Source: Aurelia coerulea
Taxonomy: Eukaryota > Cnidaria > Scyphozoa > Semaeostomeae > Ulmaridae
Direction of reading: 5' to 3'
DNA length: 64,000 nucleotides
Assembly: GCA_039566865.1 (NCBI GenBank)
Contig: CM076960.1
Location: 6,620,001 to 6,684,000 of the forward strand
Below, in pieces: positions 47,340-58,619 of this stretch; within the stretch, counting starts at the first letter, position 1, and each line of letters begins with the position of its first letter. The translations under genes and the position numbers were made by a program. The notes under the pieces were generated by a model. That model saw nothing but the letters and a program-made list of their open reading frames with translations. It ran no database searches and was not told the origin of the DNA.

Positions 47340-47544
47340 TATGTTTACAAAATCGACAATCTTAAGAAACTCGCTTGTAGCTCCAAAAATAGAAGACTAA
47401 TAAAACGTACAAAATATTGGCATCTAATTGAAGATCTCAGCTAAAGGTTAGTTTATAAATCTTCAAAATCGGTCCAGTACACAATTCATCGTGGCCTGTC
47501 AAAAGAGCATCGTTTATTTTGGCGCACCCGGTATAATGAACTAT

Positions 47545-47656
47545 TTTGTGCCAAATTTGGTTGCCATATCTCATATGACAACAGAGATAAACAAGGGGCG
47601 GAATCCGCCCCCCAAGGGATTGAGTGTTTCTAAACACCAAGGTCAGATAGGATTAA
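47545..47656. mobile_element. Possible decayed piggyBac-like end
   Basis: GGGGCGGAATCCGCCCCCC hairpin, then ATAGGATTAA about 60 bases on. Same layout as the other piggyBac-like ends but no partner. Confidence 0.3.
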
Positions 47657-47859
47657 GCCAGAGATTGCCATTTACATTTTTGAAAACGAGACAATGGTTG
47701 CTTTTTTCAGGAACCGTTCAAATAGGGAAACTTTTTTCTGCGATACCTGGTTTATGTTTACCAGAAATCAACTTTATGGATGTGTTGGCTGTTGTTGTCC
47801 TTATCTTCAATACATCTTGATTTGTCAATCTATTTCTATCAATCTCATTCTATTTCTAG

Positions 47860-48219
47860 TATCAAGCAGCCGCTATGGATTCAAAATAATAAACTCATTC
47901 TTAACTTGGTCAGAAGCAAGGCATCGTTGCAAGTATGATAGTGGTGATTTAGCAAGTATTCACAATGCTAAAGATCAGTTGAAAATTGACTACCTGACCG
48001 AGGGTAAAGGCAGATATTGGATTGGATATAATGATCTTGAAACAGAAGCTAGCTTTTTTTGGAGTGATGGTAGTGCAAGCAGTTACACAAAATGGAACTC
48101 GACACAGCCTGATGATGCAGGGGGAGAGGATTGCACCAGCATATTTTATAGCAACGAGACGTCAAAATGGAGTGATCTCAAATGTTCTTCAAAATTAAAG
48201 CCAATCTGCAAAATTCACG
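47860..48219 (+). CDS. C-type lectin domain exon 2 of the modular extracellular gene
   Basis: A 360-bp exon after acceptor TTCTATTTCTAG and before donor GTAAGG, phase 1-1, exactly the length of the exon at 22894-23253. Motifs in order: FLTWSEARHRC, GDLASIHN, YWIGYND, FFWSDGS, QPDDAGGEDC, KWSDLKC and PICKI. All four framework cysteines are present. The sugar-site triplet is QPD instead of EPN, and WSD replaces WND, a galactose-type pattern. The two lectin domains may therefore bind different sugars. The P transposon begins about 400 bp downstream, within the following intron. Confidence 0.9.
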
Positions 48220-48615
48220 GTAAGGGAATTATTGTCAGATGGTTTGTCACTTGTTCATCTGACGCATAATTCATGTTCTTAATTTGATTCAAAATCATGG
48301 AATATTTTGTATCACTATCATTAACTTTTTTACTGTCATTATCAGCATTTGTTTCCTATATTGAAGTTACCAGATTTCTAAATCAAGTTAGCTAAGAATA
48401 AATAGTTTCTCCAATCATTGAATTTAAATTAAACTTTTTCATTGTTTAGATTAATTTCTTTCAGTACGTAATTATTTAGCTGTGTGGAGCGAGTTGCTTA
48501 CTTCTTGCAAAGCATGCTGGTCAATAGTAACTCTTTAAGCAAGAAACTGCTGTTTTACTTGCTCCAGAGGAGACCATGGTTTTTTCTGTATCTTTTGAAT
48601 CAGGGAAAATCTTTC
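48220..48615 (+). other. Intron sequence between lectin exon and P transposon
   Basis: Starts at donor GTAAGG. The last part is the target of the P insertion and looks like a mariner-type end (with the right flank it reads TACTGGGTGTCGCAAG inverted). Confidence 0.5.
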
Positions 48616-48622
48616 TTGCGAC

Positions 48623-49001
48623 CATGGGCAATTCGGACACGGCTAATTGTGTCTCACTGCTATTTCAAATAAAATTGAATGCTTACCTAGACATGGAGAA
48701 TGTATCCAACTTGCTATTTATAAACTTCAGATGAATTTGAATGCTTTCCTTCTTGTCTATTTTGTCTGCTTTTAGTGGGCTAAAGTCCACTTCCACAGCT
48801 TGTTGAAACCGTTAAATATTTAGGCCATCCATAACAAGCATGCGCAGAATGTTGTTTAAATTTTTTCCTAATGTCATGGTTCTCAAGCAGGCTTTTTATT
48901 AGCAACGCTGGGTCCACTCTAAAAACTAATGGGTACGTAACTAGCCACTTTTCCTTAGGAGATCCATGGCAAGCACCGCATAACTTTTCTTTGCCCATAT
49001 T
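48623..49001 (+). repeat. Left terminal inverted repeat of the P transposon
   Basis: 379 bp, inverted copy at 62639-63017. It probably holds the promoter for the transposase, whose first exon begins 170 bp further in. A 72-codon open frame on the minus strand (48998-48780, MGKEKLCGACHG start) is identical in the other arm. Confidence 0.85.
48780..48998 (-). CDS. Hypothetical 72-residue ORF within the left TIR
   Basis: Starts MGKEKLCGACHG, contains KEKWLVTYPLVFR and CYGWPKYL, ends SCGSGL. It has four Cys but no recognised family. It reads outward from the element. The same ORF is in the right TIR because the arms are identical, so conservation says nothing about selection. May be chance. Confidence 0.25.
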   Translation of the reverse strand: MGKEKLCGACHGSPKEKWLVTYPLVFRVDPALLIKSLLENHDIRKKFKQHSAHACYGWPKYLTVSTSCGSGL

Positions 49002-49173
49002 TAGAAGCCTGCCGGGGCGTTTTTTGGCGAACGACTTAGCAAAATTTTGAACAGATGGGGGTCAAGGTAAAGCAAGAGGAGGCGTGGTAGCAACAACAAC
49101 AACATCGTCAAAGGTGGGAAAACAACAAAAGGTGGGTGCTACGACGTTGTTTCATTTTGTATGGAAGAAAATA

Positions 49174-52100
49174 ATGGCGGAGCCTAAAATCATTTTGTCC
49201 AGGTAAGCAGGAATTTTAGATTTTGACAACTAGATTAAAAGTTCCACAAGGTTCTTCGTGTTCAATACCTCTTAAAGGGGCCTGTGCAATCAAAACAAAT
49301 ACTTGGCCTTTCGGTACAGTAAACACGAATCAATTTCGTTCCGTTCAACTGAGCAAAATTAAGCTCATTTGCATGATTGTTATGCTTATTGTCTTTATTG
49401 ATTTGAACTGAGTAAGTTACACAATAACTGATGGAAATATTTCTGAATATTTCAACACAGATTAACTAACATTGTTCACAAAAAACTGTATTCACAAAAA
49501 GCGTTCTGTTGTGTTCACGTTACATCGAAATACAGTCCTTTTAAAGACAAACATGGCCTGATCTTCTCTTTCGCAAATAAAGCTTGGAATTCGATCGTCA
49601 TGATATGGCCCACATGCCAGCAAATCTATAGATTGTGCCTTTGTAGACCACCAAAATTTGGGGTTCGTAGATAAAGCACCTCTATATTTATAAGCACCAA
49701 GGTTTGAATTTGAACTTACTGTTTTGCTCTCATCAAAAACTTATATCAACTCGGAAAAATACACAACAGGTCCATTTTCTCCCTTTTTGGTCTTTCAAGA
49801 TTACTGCCAGTGCCAGACACCTATTTCTAATACACAAAAACGGAAAACGCTGAAAACATGAAACTTGCTGCTGTGCGGTAGCCATCTTACTTTCTGATAA
49901 TCAGAAAGTCGAACGTCGGCGTGCAAAGGCTCTATCTTGCACAGGCCCCTTTAACTTGTAAACATTTCAAAATATGGCTTTTTGAAGCCTTTACAATGTT
50001 TACACTTGTAAAATGTACCTTATGAGAAATTTGATCCCATCATATGATGCAGGAAATAAAGTGGAAATGAAATGATAATATGTTAAGAATTTCAGTTCTC
50101 GAAATACATTTTTGGCGATCTGAGAGTGGAGTTTATGGGTAGTTTCTTACGAAATAGAATATGCGTAGAGGTGACGTGCAGCTAAAGGAAGATTAGTAGA
50201 GAAAACACGTTGAATTTACAAACGAAGCAGGTGTTTTTTAAGTTTATTATTGGAGATGATCCGTGGACTAGTATTCTTACAACGCATACCCATCTTATTA
50301 GGAGGCACTCTCGTGGCTGTAAGGTTTTTTTTGAGAGTGACTTGATTTCTGGTAACTTGTTTCCTTGTAGACCACATGAAGGGATAATCGAGGATCTGTT
50401 TGTAATAGATCAGTCTTCAATGCTGAAGGTCGACGATGCCTACCAAACTTATGCAGAGTCATTGAAGCATCGAAATATGAAGCCAGTTGCCAAGGCTGTG
50501 TTTGGAGAAGCCATCCATAATATTTTTGGAAGGCAGAGCGTAAAGAAAATGCGAAAAGTAGCAGCAAAGGGCGAAGATCGTAAATGTAAGAGTACTGCGG
50601 TTATGCAGTTAGTAAGGTTAGGCGATTAGTAAAATGGGTCTACAAGAAACTAAGAATTTGTGCCAGTATTGACGGTTTCTTAAAATTATCATATTTTGAA
50701 TACGCAGAGTTTTTTACGAGTTTCTAGAGGCTCCATAACGATCTTCATGTTCACTACCTGTGCCCTCGTGAACATTTCAAAACAACATTTGTTGAGCCTT
50801 TTCAATGTTTAGACATTACTCAAGTACCTTACGAGTAATATGATACAGGAAGCAAGTGAAAATGAAATAAAGAAATGTCAAGGATTTCCTTTATCAAAGT
50901 AAATAGCTGAACGCATATTCTCTAAGTATTGGAGTTTCTTATTTTTTGGCGATCCGAGAGTTGAGTTTCTTATGGGCAGTTTCTTATAAAAAGAAATACA
51001 TGCACGCGTACTTTTTAGTACGAAACTAAGAATTTGGAATAGTGATGAAAATTTCTTGAAATTATCAAATTTTTAGTTTCTAATGGGTTTCTCAGGGCTT
51101 CCATAACAATGAATTTCTTGCAAAGAGGCATTTTTATCGATAAGGTTAGAAGCGTATTTTACACGGGGGGGGGGGGGGGGGGGTTCTTGGCCAAAATTTG
51201 GATAGAGGTCTGCCGCAAGCATATTCAAAATTGTACCGTTGGCTAGACTAATTTTTACGAAAATGGTACCCTTGGCTAGACCAATTTTCACGATCTCCTG
51301 GACGAACATTGTCAAATTTGTACCAAATATGACATCATGACCGTTCGCTAGACCAATATTGTCAAAAGTGTTACCCTTGGCTAGACCGTTGCAGGCCAAA
51401 ATTGTAAAAAAGTATACCCTTGGCTAGACTAGAAGTCCGAAAAAGTATACCCTTGCTCGCGGCACATCCCCAGGTACCTTTACTATGAAAGAACCCCCCC
51501 CGTGATTTTATATCTATTTTGGCGTTAATATACTTTTGCAGCCCTTGAAAAACCATACATTTATCCTATGTATTAACTCTTCTGCAGACTGTTATGTTGG
51601 TTTGGCATGCAAGAATTCTGGAAGCATAAGTTCAGACAACGCTGTCGAAGTTTCTTCCCAGTGTTGCTTTCAAGATGTTTCATCCATTTGGGAAAAGGTA
51701 TCGAATGATGGTTGCTTTCCAGGATGGTGCTGCTCTGCCTTCCCAGGTGCTTATGTGTTACATCAGACCACCGATTTGTGTTATGATGGTGTTCCCTTAG
51801 TAAAAACAATCTCAATCAAGGAAGACTTATCGTTCCAAGTCAAGCTTAGTGCGATTCCATGCTGCCTAGACAGTGCCTTTCCAAAACTTTTGTCTTCATC
51901 TGAATCTCTAATATCACTTTTAAGGCACGTCGCATCAAGCTCTGTTTGTCATGGCACAACCAATCAAAGCTATTACCAATTAGGAAAGGAAGTCTACTGT
52001 GCTGAGGGGACAACTTTGATCGGTACTGGCAAGTCATTTTCAAGAATTGGTTCAAGCGAAGCAGAGGCAATCCATTACTTTTCAGTACAATGTGTTGGCT

Positions 52101-55100
52101 TTATTTTTGAAACTGGTCAATCGATAGATATTTGTACTGAGTGTAGAGGACTTGACAGTGTATTGAAAGGAAGATTGCATCGGCGCAGGAGCTCAATGGG
52201 TACTGGTATCGTGGCAAATACCAATATAAGGTACCTCACTAAAGCAGAACTAAATGCGAAATATGAAGAGGAGAAACGAAGAAGAATAAATGCCGAGAGA
52301 AGAGAGCAACTCGCGAAAAAAAGGTTGAAACTAGAAAATGAAATGAAAACTATCGTTGAAAAGGATCATGAAGACCTGAAAAAGATTTATGAAGCTGTTT
52401 CAAAGACACCAGATTTCTTGAAGGAGAATACAAGCATGGCACTATTCTGGGATGTTCAAAAGGAAATGCTAGAGAAGAAGAAAAGGGCTTGGCATCCAAG
52501 GTGATCATAAATACTTTTCAATAGAAAACAAATTGGACATTAAAATTTTTGGACAGATGAAATGTACCAAATTTTTAACGACCAGATTTTTTTACTTTTA
52601 TCCCTATTTTGGTTGGGGGCATTTTCGCCCCCTCCCCCCTTAGTAGACTTTGAGTTGTAACTCTGACAGGAGAACAATTATTGCCCGGAAACTTTCTGAA
52701 TTTCTGATGCTACTTATTGTGCAATGACTCGAGAAGTTTTATGAAATATTTTGACAAATGAGGGGGATGGACACAATTTTCCGGACCTGACTTTGTGGTT
52801 AATATGACTATATGACTATATGGTTAATGCAAGCAAACCCTGTAATTTGCAAGAGCATCACCTGTAGCATACTAGTTACCAATCTGCTATTTGATTTTTT
52901 TCTTCATACAAACAGAGTCATTGAAGTTTGCTTACGTTTATGGCATAGATCTAAGAAGGGGTACGAAGAATTGCGCAACAGTGGACTGTTCAAGCTCCCA
53001 TCAGGAAGGACACTGGAACTGAAGAAAAATGCTGTCAGGCAATCTCCTGGTATCCAGAAGGAAATTTTGCTGGCAATGAAGCAATTGGCAATTGAAAAGG
53101 AGCTTCCAGTCACTGCCTACCATGGCTTTATTGTGTTTGACGAAATGAGCGTTCAGGTATTGTTTTTTAACATTTCCTTCATGTTCTTGGATACCGAAGT
53201 GATTAAAGTTTCAATTTACTTTAAACTTGACCCAATGTTGCCATTCTCTCTCTTCAGAAGAAAAGTGTTCTTGGAGAAGAATGAACTATATTCACATTAC
53301 TTCAAAGGCCAGCATATATAGTTAAGTAACTAAAAAGGAGAGAGAACTTAACGGAAGAACATCGCATGGAAGGAAGCTCCACGACTCTACAGCTCCATGA
53401 TTCTATATGCCTTATCATTCTCCAATTTTGGTTTTGCACTGAGATTCTACAGCGGTGACAAGTTTAGGTTCCATCTTCATTTCACATATCTCTTTCACAG
53501 GGAAATTTGGAGTTAAAAAAGCATGGAGAAGAGTTTGAGTTAAGTGGTCTGGTGGAGATGGGTGGGTTGGCAGATGCAATTGAAATTGCAGAAAATGGTA
53601 GGTATGCACAGCAAAATGTCTCAACACATCATTGACTTCCAACAGAATGCATTTGAGAGAATATAAATGTACAGACATGTTCACACTGCTCCATTATCAT
53701 AGGAATACCGAGCAAGACTATTCGTTTTTACCTTGCATCCACACTGCTATTTAATGAAAACGGAGCAGTTTGCACCGTAGCCTAATATTGGTTGTACTAA
53801 TTTTAGTTGTGTGACAGGGGAAAAATTTTGAGGAAGGGGTAGTTCAAAAAATGATTAAATTTCACTGCGTTTTTTCATGGAGAAATTTCGAGGAAAGAGA
53901 CACTTCGCCTATCATTTCTGAAGAGGAAGATGGACATTTCCGTTCCCAAATGTCTTCCAGAGAAGCTTGTTCGTTTACCCTAGATTTCCATGCAGAAACT
54001 GCAGGGAAATCTTGATATTTGTTCCCGTAGAGAATTCAAAATACCCTGACAATTGCTGAAAAAAATCGATTTGTTACTTATTCAATCGAATAGTACAATA
54101 CTGACAACGTATTTAGAAAAATCGTGTTGGAAGACAGTGAAGTGAAAGTCACGTACATCATATCTCGTTTCTTCCCACCAGGTGATACAGGTGTAGAACT
54201 GGCAACTCATGCACTGCAGTTCACTTTCAATAGTTGTGAGGGAAATTTCCAATATCCCTTTTGTTTCTACCCTACATCTAAGTTATCTGGTCCTATTTTG
54301 ATGGATATCTACTGGAAATGTATAGCAGCTTTGTTGTGTCATGATTTTTACGCATACATGGGAATTTGTGATGGTGGTCAGTCGAACAGGACATTGATCC
54401 TGCTTCATTTCAAATCAGAGCAAGATGCTATAGAGAAAAAATTCACTGTCGAGAACCCCTACACTGGTGAACCTCATACTTTCATGATGGACCCGTCGGT
54501 AAGTACTAGCCTCTTGGAAAATGCACATATTTGTACGAAAATTACAAGAAACTGTTGCAGTCCCTGGCTGAAAACTAGAATTACCGATACATGTAATTCT
54601 AAATGGTATCAATTGAAAAAGGACAGCAGCCCCATGCTACTTTCACTATAACTGCCATCGAAAAGCGTTTGTTACAGCTCTTGCATACATATATTCTTCA
54701 AAAACCCATCACTCCATGAGTATTCAGCATATTTGCAAGATCGTGATGTTAAAATTGATTTAATTTCTTGGGGATTGGGTTATTTCATATGGCCTCAGAA
54801 AAAATAAAACTTCGTGTATACGTTTCGGCGTTAGCCTTTATCAATCATGAAACTCAACTCAAAGTACGATACGGAATACGGAGTACAATTTTATCCAATA
54901 TAATACAGTCTCGATTTATACATATATCTGTAGCAAAACACACAAAGTGATGACCTTTGTCAAGCCTTACTATTCATTTCTATTGTAGCATAATTTCAAG
55001 AAAATTAGAAATAATCTTGAAAAAAGTTCTGCCAACGGTAAAACATCGAGACACCTTATGAAAAATGGTTGCAGCATCGTTTGGAAACATTGGAGAGATG

Positions 55101-56599
55101 CGTATTCGCACGATCGTAGCATGGGTATTCGCACGTTTCCAAGGTTGACTGATGATCATTTTGACCTGTCGCCTGCAAGCAGGATGAGAAACCATTTGGC
55201 TGACGAAGTTCTCTGCCCACGAATGGCCGAAATAATGACGGTTAGTAAAATTGGGTATGCACCTTCAGTGCCACTTTGGACGAATAATTCCACGTGGTAT
55301 TTACTTGCCTTGAATATGCGAGCATTTTATTCAACATCTAGCGACAGGAATTACTGAAATGGTATCAGCACCGTTATCGTTGACAACGAAAACGACATAG
55401 GGCCCATACCGTTTAGCGAAATATTGCTGTTTTAATGAAAATTGGATTCCTTCCGATTGCTTCCTATTTTCTTTCGATAGAAAAGAGTTTTCATTTCCTT
55501 CAGAATTACAAGCTGTCGAAGGAAAGCAATGGAACTGATGCATTTCACCTGGATATGTCACTGGAACTAATTGATAAATGCTCAATCCTGCTAAAGAATT
55601 TCAAGAGCAAAGCGGAGTACAAGTTTGTTCAACAGGGCATATTATAAACACGGACTCTAATATCCAAGGACATCTCAGATCCCTAGAACCACTAAGTACT
55701 AAAGATGACAAGGACCTAAAGTACTAAAGATGACAAGGGTCATCACCACATACAACGGATATGCCATTGTCATCAAGCTGTCAAATGAGATGTTGCATAT
55801 AACCAATGTTGCATATGTTGCATGTCTTCCATACCATAAAAATCTACTCAGACAGCTTGACAGCATGACAGCTGTTTGACATCTTGATAACATTGGCCTA
55901 TCTTTTGTCTCTGGCAATAAGCCTCTGGTGTTTGGGTCCTTTTCAACTTTGATGCTTAATGGTCCGGGGGATCTGAGGCGTCCTACGGTCAGAGGGTCCG
56001 GTTTTTAAAACATGCTCTTTCGGTTAGATGAGCACTGTTCTGGATTGTTTTTGTTATTCTGATAGAGTGTGAAAAATTAATACCCTGACAAAGAGAGGCA
56101 CAGGCACTCATTCTAGGGTACTTCATTCTATAATAGTTCCAGCTTAAGCAAGAGAAAATAGTCAATGTTTTGATATGAACCTCTTGGCAGTGCCCTTCTT
56201 TGGTAACGTTCAATTTCTGTATTCTTGACTCCTTTCATGATGTGAAATATAAGCCCTCCTCCTTTCCTAGAAACATTGATGATATTCGATTTTCTGAAAA
56301 CGATGCAGTGTTGCAGTGGCTCAAAGAATGGGATGCTGAGGTACAAAGCAGTGCTGGATTAACGGCTGCAGAAAGGGCACGGAGATTCATTTCGCCAAAA
56401 ACTCATTTCGATATATGCTCCATGGTCATTGGTTTCAAGGCCTTTGCTCGAAAAGCTGGAGGGCGTACACATAACAACTCGTCGAACGTCTCAAGATTAC
56501 TTGGAACTTTTCTTTGCATGTCAACGGGCACAGAATGCACAAAACAACAATCCAACAGTTATGCAATATGGTGAGATAACTTTGAATGTGCTAAAATAA
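49174..56599 (+). CDS. P-superfamily transposase with RFX-like winged helix (nine exons)
   Basis: Exons read from splice sites with matching phases: 49174-49202, 50371-50585, 51588-52500, 52916-53156, 53501-53597, 54182-54498, 54989-55240, 55504-55616, 56271-56599; about 835 residues. Domains: RFX-like winged helix (about 25-90), Cys-rich region ending CTECRGL, basic coiled helix (about 290-365), WHP..I..CLRLWHRS and LPSGRTL, then the RNase H-like core. Likely catalytic acids: Asp of FDEMSVQ (codon 53139), Asp of CDGGQSN (54370) and Glu of QDYLELFF (56504). The GTP-binding insertion region (MDPS-HNFKKIRNNL, IVWKHWRDAY) lies between. This is the P/THAP9 order. No THAP zinc finger is seen. A one-base excess in GGAGGGC (about 56470) shifts the frame before the catalytic Glu; it may be a sequencing error or a real break. 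AATAAA overlaps the stop. Confidence 0.8.
50371..50585 (+). CDS. Transposase exon 2: RFX-type winged-helix DNA-binding domain
   Basis: Acceptor TTTCCTTGTAG and donor GTAAGA. Joined to exon 3 the product reads YQTYAESLKHRNMKPVAKAV, then FGEAIHNIFG, then KKMRKVAAKGEDRKYCYVGL. RFX domains have Y..Y...C....L.PV..A.FGK.IR..FP....RRLG.RG.SKYHYYGI. The fit is close, including KY-Y-G at the exon joint. Joint codon: T from exon 2 plus AC from exon 3 gives Tyr. Exon 1 (ending AG) joins with A of exon 2 to give Arg. Confidence 0.75.
51164..51505. repeat. Small TIR element with ACCCTTGGCTAGAC minisatellite
   Basis: CACGGGGGGGG then TTCTT at the left (G run about 18 long) and the inverse at the right. 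Inside, GTACCCTTGGCTAGAC recurs about six times at 30-60 bp spacing. Lies in transposase intron 2. Diverged direct copies (about 49975-50180 and 50790-51010) flank exon 2 upstream. Confidence 0.6.
52601..52798. mobile_element. PiggyBac-like element end fragment in transposase intron 3
   Basis: CCCTATTTTGGTTGGGGGC then G/C hairpin, and 190 bp matching the right part of 17537-18130 inverted (ATTATTGCCCGGAAA, TATTGTGCAATGACTC). The other end and the flanking TTAA pair are missing. Confidence 0.65.
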
Positions 56600-57167
56600 A
56601 GTCCGTCTCAACATAGAAGTCACATTAGATATGTGATAATACAAAAGCACTCATGCGAAAGCCTTTTGTTGTATTTGCCGATGGGTAATTTTATACGTGA
56701 CATCTAACTTGAGACAATGTTCGTTATTACAAATTTCTCAGATGTAGCGCAGATGTTAAAAAAATGTATCATTAGAATGGTCTACGAGTTTTTGAATGGT
56801 GTAGAATACAACGTTTATGCCAAATCTAACAAAATAAAGACAACATGTACATTTGAAAACAGCCAAATATCTCAACAAGCAATTGAACAGTACATGCATG
56901 ATTATCGATGAATAAACTATTAATAGGGTCTTATTGGCTTGACAAAGAGCCCTACAATGTAAAGTAACATCCGAATTCCTCAATATTGTAAAGAGTTACT
57001 TTTTTCTAGAATCAAGCATCAACGCTATCATTCAAATGAGAGATCTTAAGATAACAAGCTCTAACTGCGGCAAAGAATCAAAGGTGGACTAAAATAGAAT
57101 TGCCAATAAACACCAATAAACAGTTTGTATACTTACTTTGTATACTTTGATAATTACACTTACTAAG

Positions 57168-57995
57168 CTAGCTTGTGTCATTTTTCTTCTTGTTGTAGAA
57201 CCTGTGCCAGCGTTGAATTTGGGTGACCTCTACTGAAAATTCTTGTGCCCTGGATCTCGCAAGATCAATTGGGATTTTCCCCGCATGGTTTTCGTTGTCC
57301 TCCTGCAACGTTTTTCTCTGCATATCGTTTGGCTTGAATTTCGGTAGTCTCTTCTTACCTGCTCCCAATGGTGGAAGGATTACTCTATCTGGAGATTCTA
57401 CTGTGATGTCGTGGTCTTGCAGTAATTGTAGTTGAGCTTCGTGTGCGGTGTTCAAGTTCTCATTCAGCTCATCAGCCGATACCAGCTGCAGCCCAAGTTC
57501 TTGGTATACAGTTTCGATACTCAATTTTTTTCCTTCGATGTGATATTTCTCTACGATGTTGTAGGCCGAGCGATTTGCCAAGGCTGGATGGGCTATTCCC
57601 TCCTTCATCTGCAGCTTTTGGCAAAATTGCATTGAAATGTCCTTCTTCTTCTTCGACTTAGGAAAGGCCTCTCCATAAACTAGATGGAAGAAATGTAGTT
57701 GAATTTTGGTGAAACAGATAAGAGATTCCCCACTTGATAACGAATGAGCTTTCATTTTGAGGTGACTTGCCATTTTCCCCTCGGTGTTGTCATCGAACAG
57801 ACCATGCATCATTTGAGTAACAAAGGATTTCGTTGATCCTTTTGTTCTTTTCTTGGTAAGTGCTTCTCGTAGTGCTGCATCCTTTTTGTTTTTCAGTTGA
57901 GTTTTGACTTGGCTTAAAAACTCCTTTGAACGCATGTTCAGGTAACGCTTCAAGAATCTTCTAAGAATGCTTTGCCATGCATCGTTTACTAGCTC
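57168..57995 (-). CDS. Basic exon of the minus-strand helicase gene cluster, function unknown
   Basis: Reads from acceptor TTGAATTTTTGCAG (57996) to a stop at 57168, starting ELVNDAWQSILRRFLKRYLN. About 275 residues, Lys-rich, with KTQLKNKKDAALREALTKKR and a helical segment KIQLHFFHLVYG..FPKSKKKKDIS that could be a SAP-like helix pair. It ends in VEVTQIQRWHRFYNKKK. It is the last open frame on the minus strand before the oppositely oriented transposase gene, so it probably is the terminal exon of the gene that starts with the helicase, or a separate gene in the same element. No family recognised. Confidence 0.55.
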   Translation of the reverse strand, partial: ELVNDAWQSILRRFLKRYLNMRSKEFLSQVKTQLKNKKDAALREALTKKRTKGSTKSFVTQMMHGLFDDNTEGKMASHLKMKAHSLSSGESLICFTKIQLHFFHLVYGEAFPKSKKKKDISMQFCQKLQMKEGIAHPALANRSAYNIVEKYHIEGKKLSIETVYQELGLQLVSADELNENLNTAHEAQLQLLQDHDITVESPDRVILPPLGAGKKRLPKFKPNDMQRKTLQEDNENHAGKIPIDLARSRAQEFSVEVTQIQRWHRFYNKKKNDTS

Positions 57996-58041
57996 TGCAA
58001 AAATTCAAATGTTTATCAGGGACCAGTCAGTAATCAGTAAT

Positions 58042-58162
58042 TCTTGGCGTGCAGACTCTACTGATTTCAGTTCAGAGAGGATTTTCCTCCAGTGGAAACT
58101 TCTTTAATTGAGGAGAAACCGTTTTGAAGAGAAATCGGTAGAGTCTGCACGCAAGCTAATTT
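58042..58162. mobile_element. Short MITE with GCGTGCAGACTCTAC ends
   Basis: TTGGCGTGCAGACTCTAC at the left and the inverse of TAGCTTGCGTGCAGACTCTA at the right. Resembles the Mutator-like TAGCCTGCGTGCAGACT ends. TAATTCT/TAATTTCT flanks may be a worn duplication. Inside the P element. Confidence 0.55.
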
Positions 58163-58619
58163 CTGGTAGACGTGTTTGTGTCTCTCTACTGTTATCTTTC
58201 GAATCGGGAAACGGTTGTATTTACTAGCTATGGAAATAACCAAGAAATTACCAGTTGTTAAAAATCAATTTTCTAAAAATGAACCGTATTTACTTGACAC
58301 TATTTCCATATCCCCTCCCCAGAATTAATCTCTAAGAATTAATGACCGGTCTCTCACTTCCTCGAAAAAAGTGTAAACCATATACACGACAAAGCAATCA
58401 ATAGCACAAGAAGTCTGTATCTGTCTATATCTACCATTCTCATAAGTAGTCTTATCCACTTGTGAATGATGTATTCTCTTCGTTGTCATTTATTGCTGAA
58501 TTACTGATAAAGGCATATGTATGTCTGTAACTGCAAAGACGGCCTTTGATTATGTTGTGCGTATTAGTGCCCAAATGTTCAGCTTATTGTCAACGTGATT
58601 GATCCGATCTAATTTGAAT

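Noticed and set aside
51588..52500. THAP zinc finger in the Cys-rich exon 3
   Set aside because: Cys spacing does not give C-x2-4-C-x35-50-C-x2-H, and no AVPTF-like box follows.
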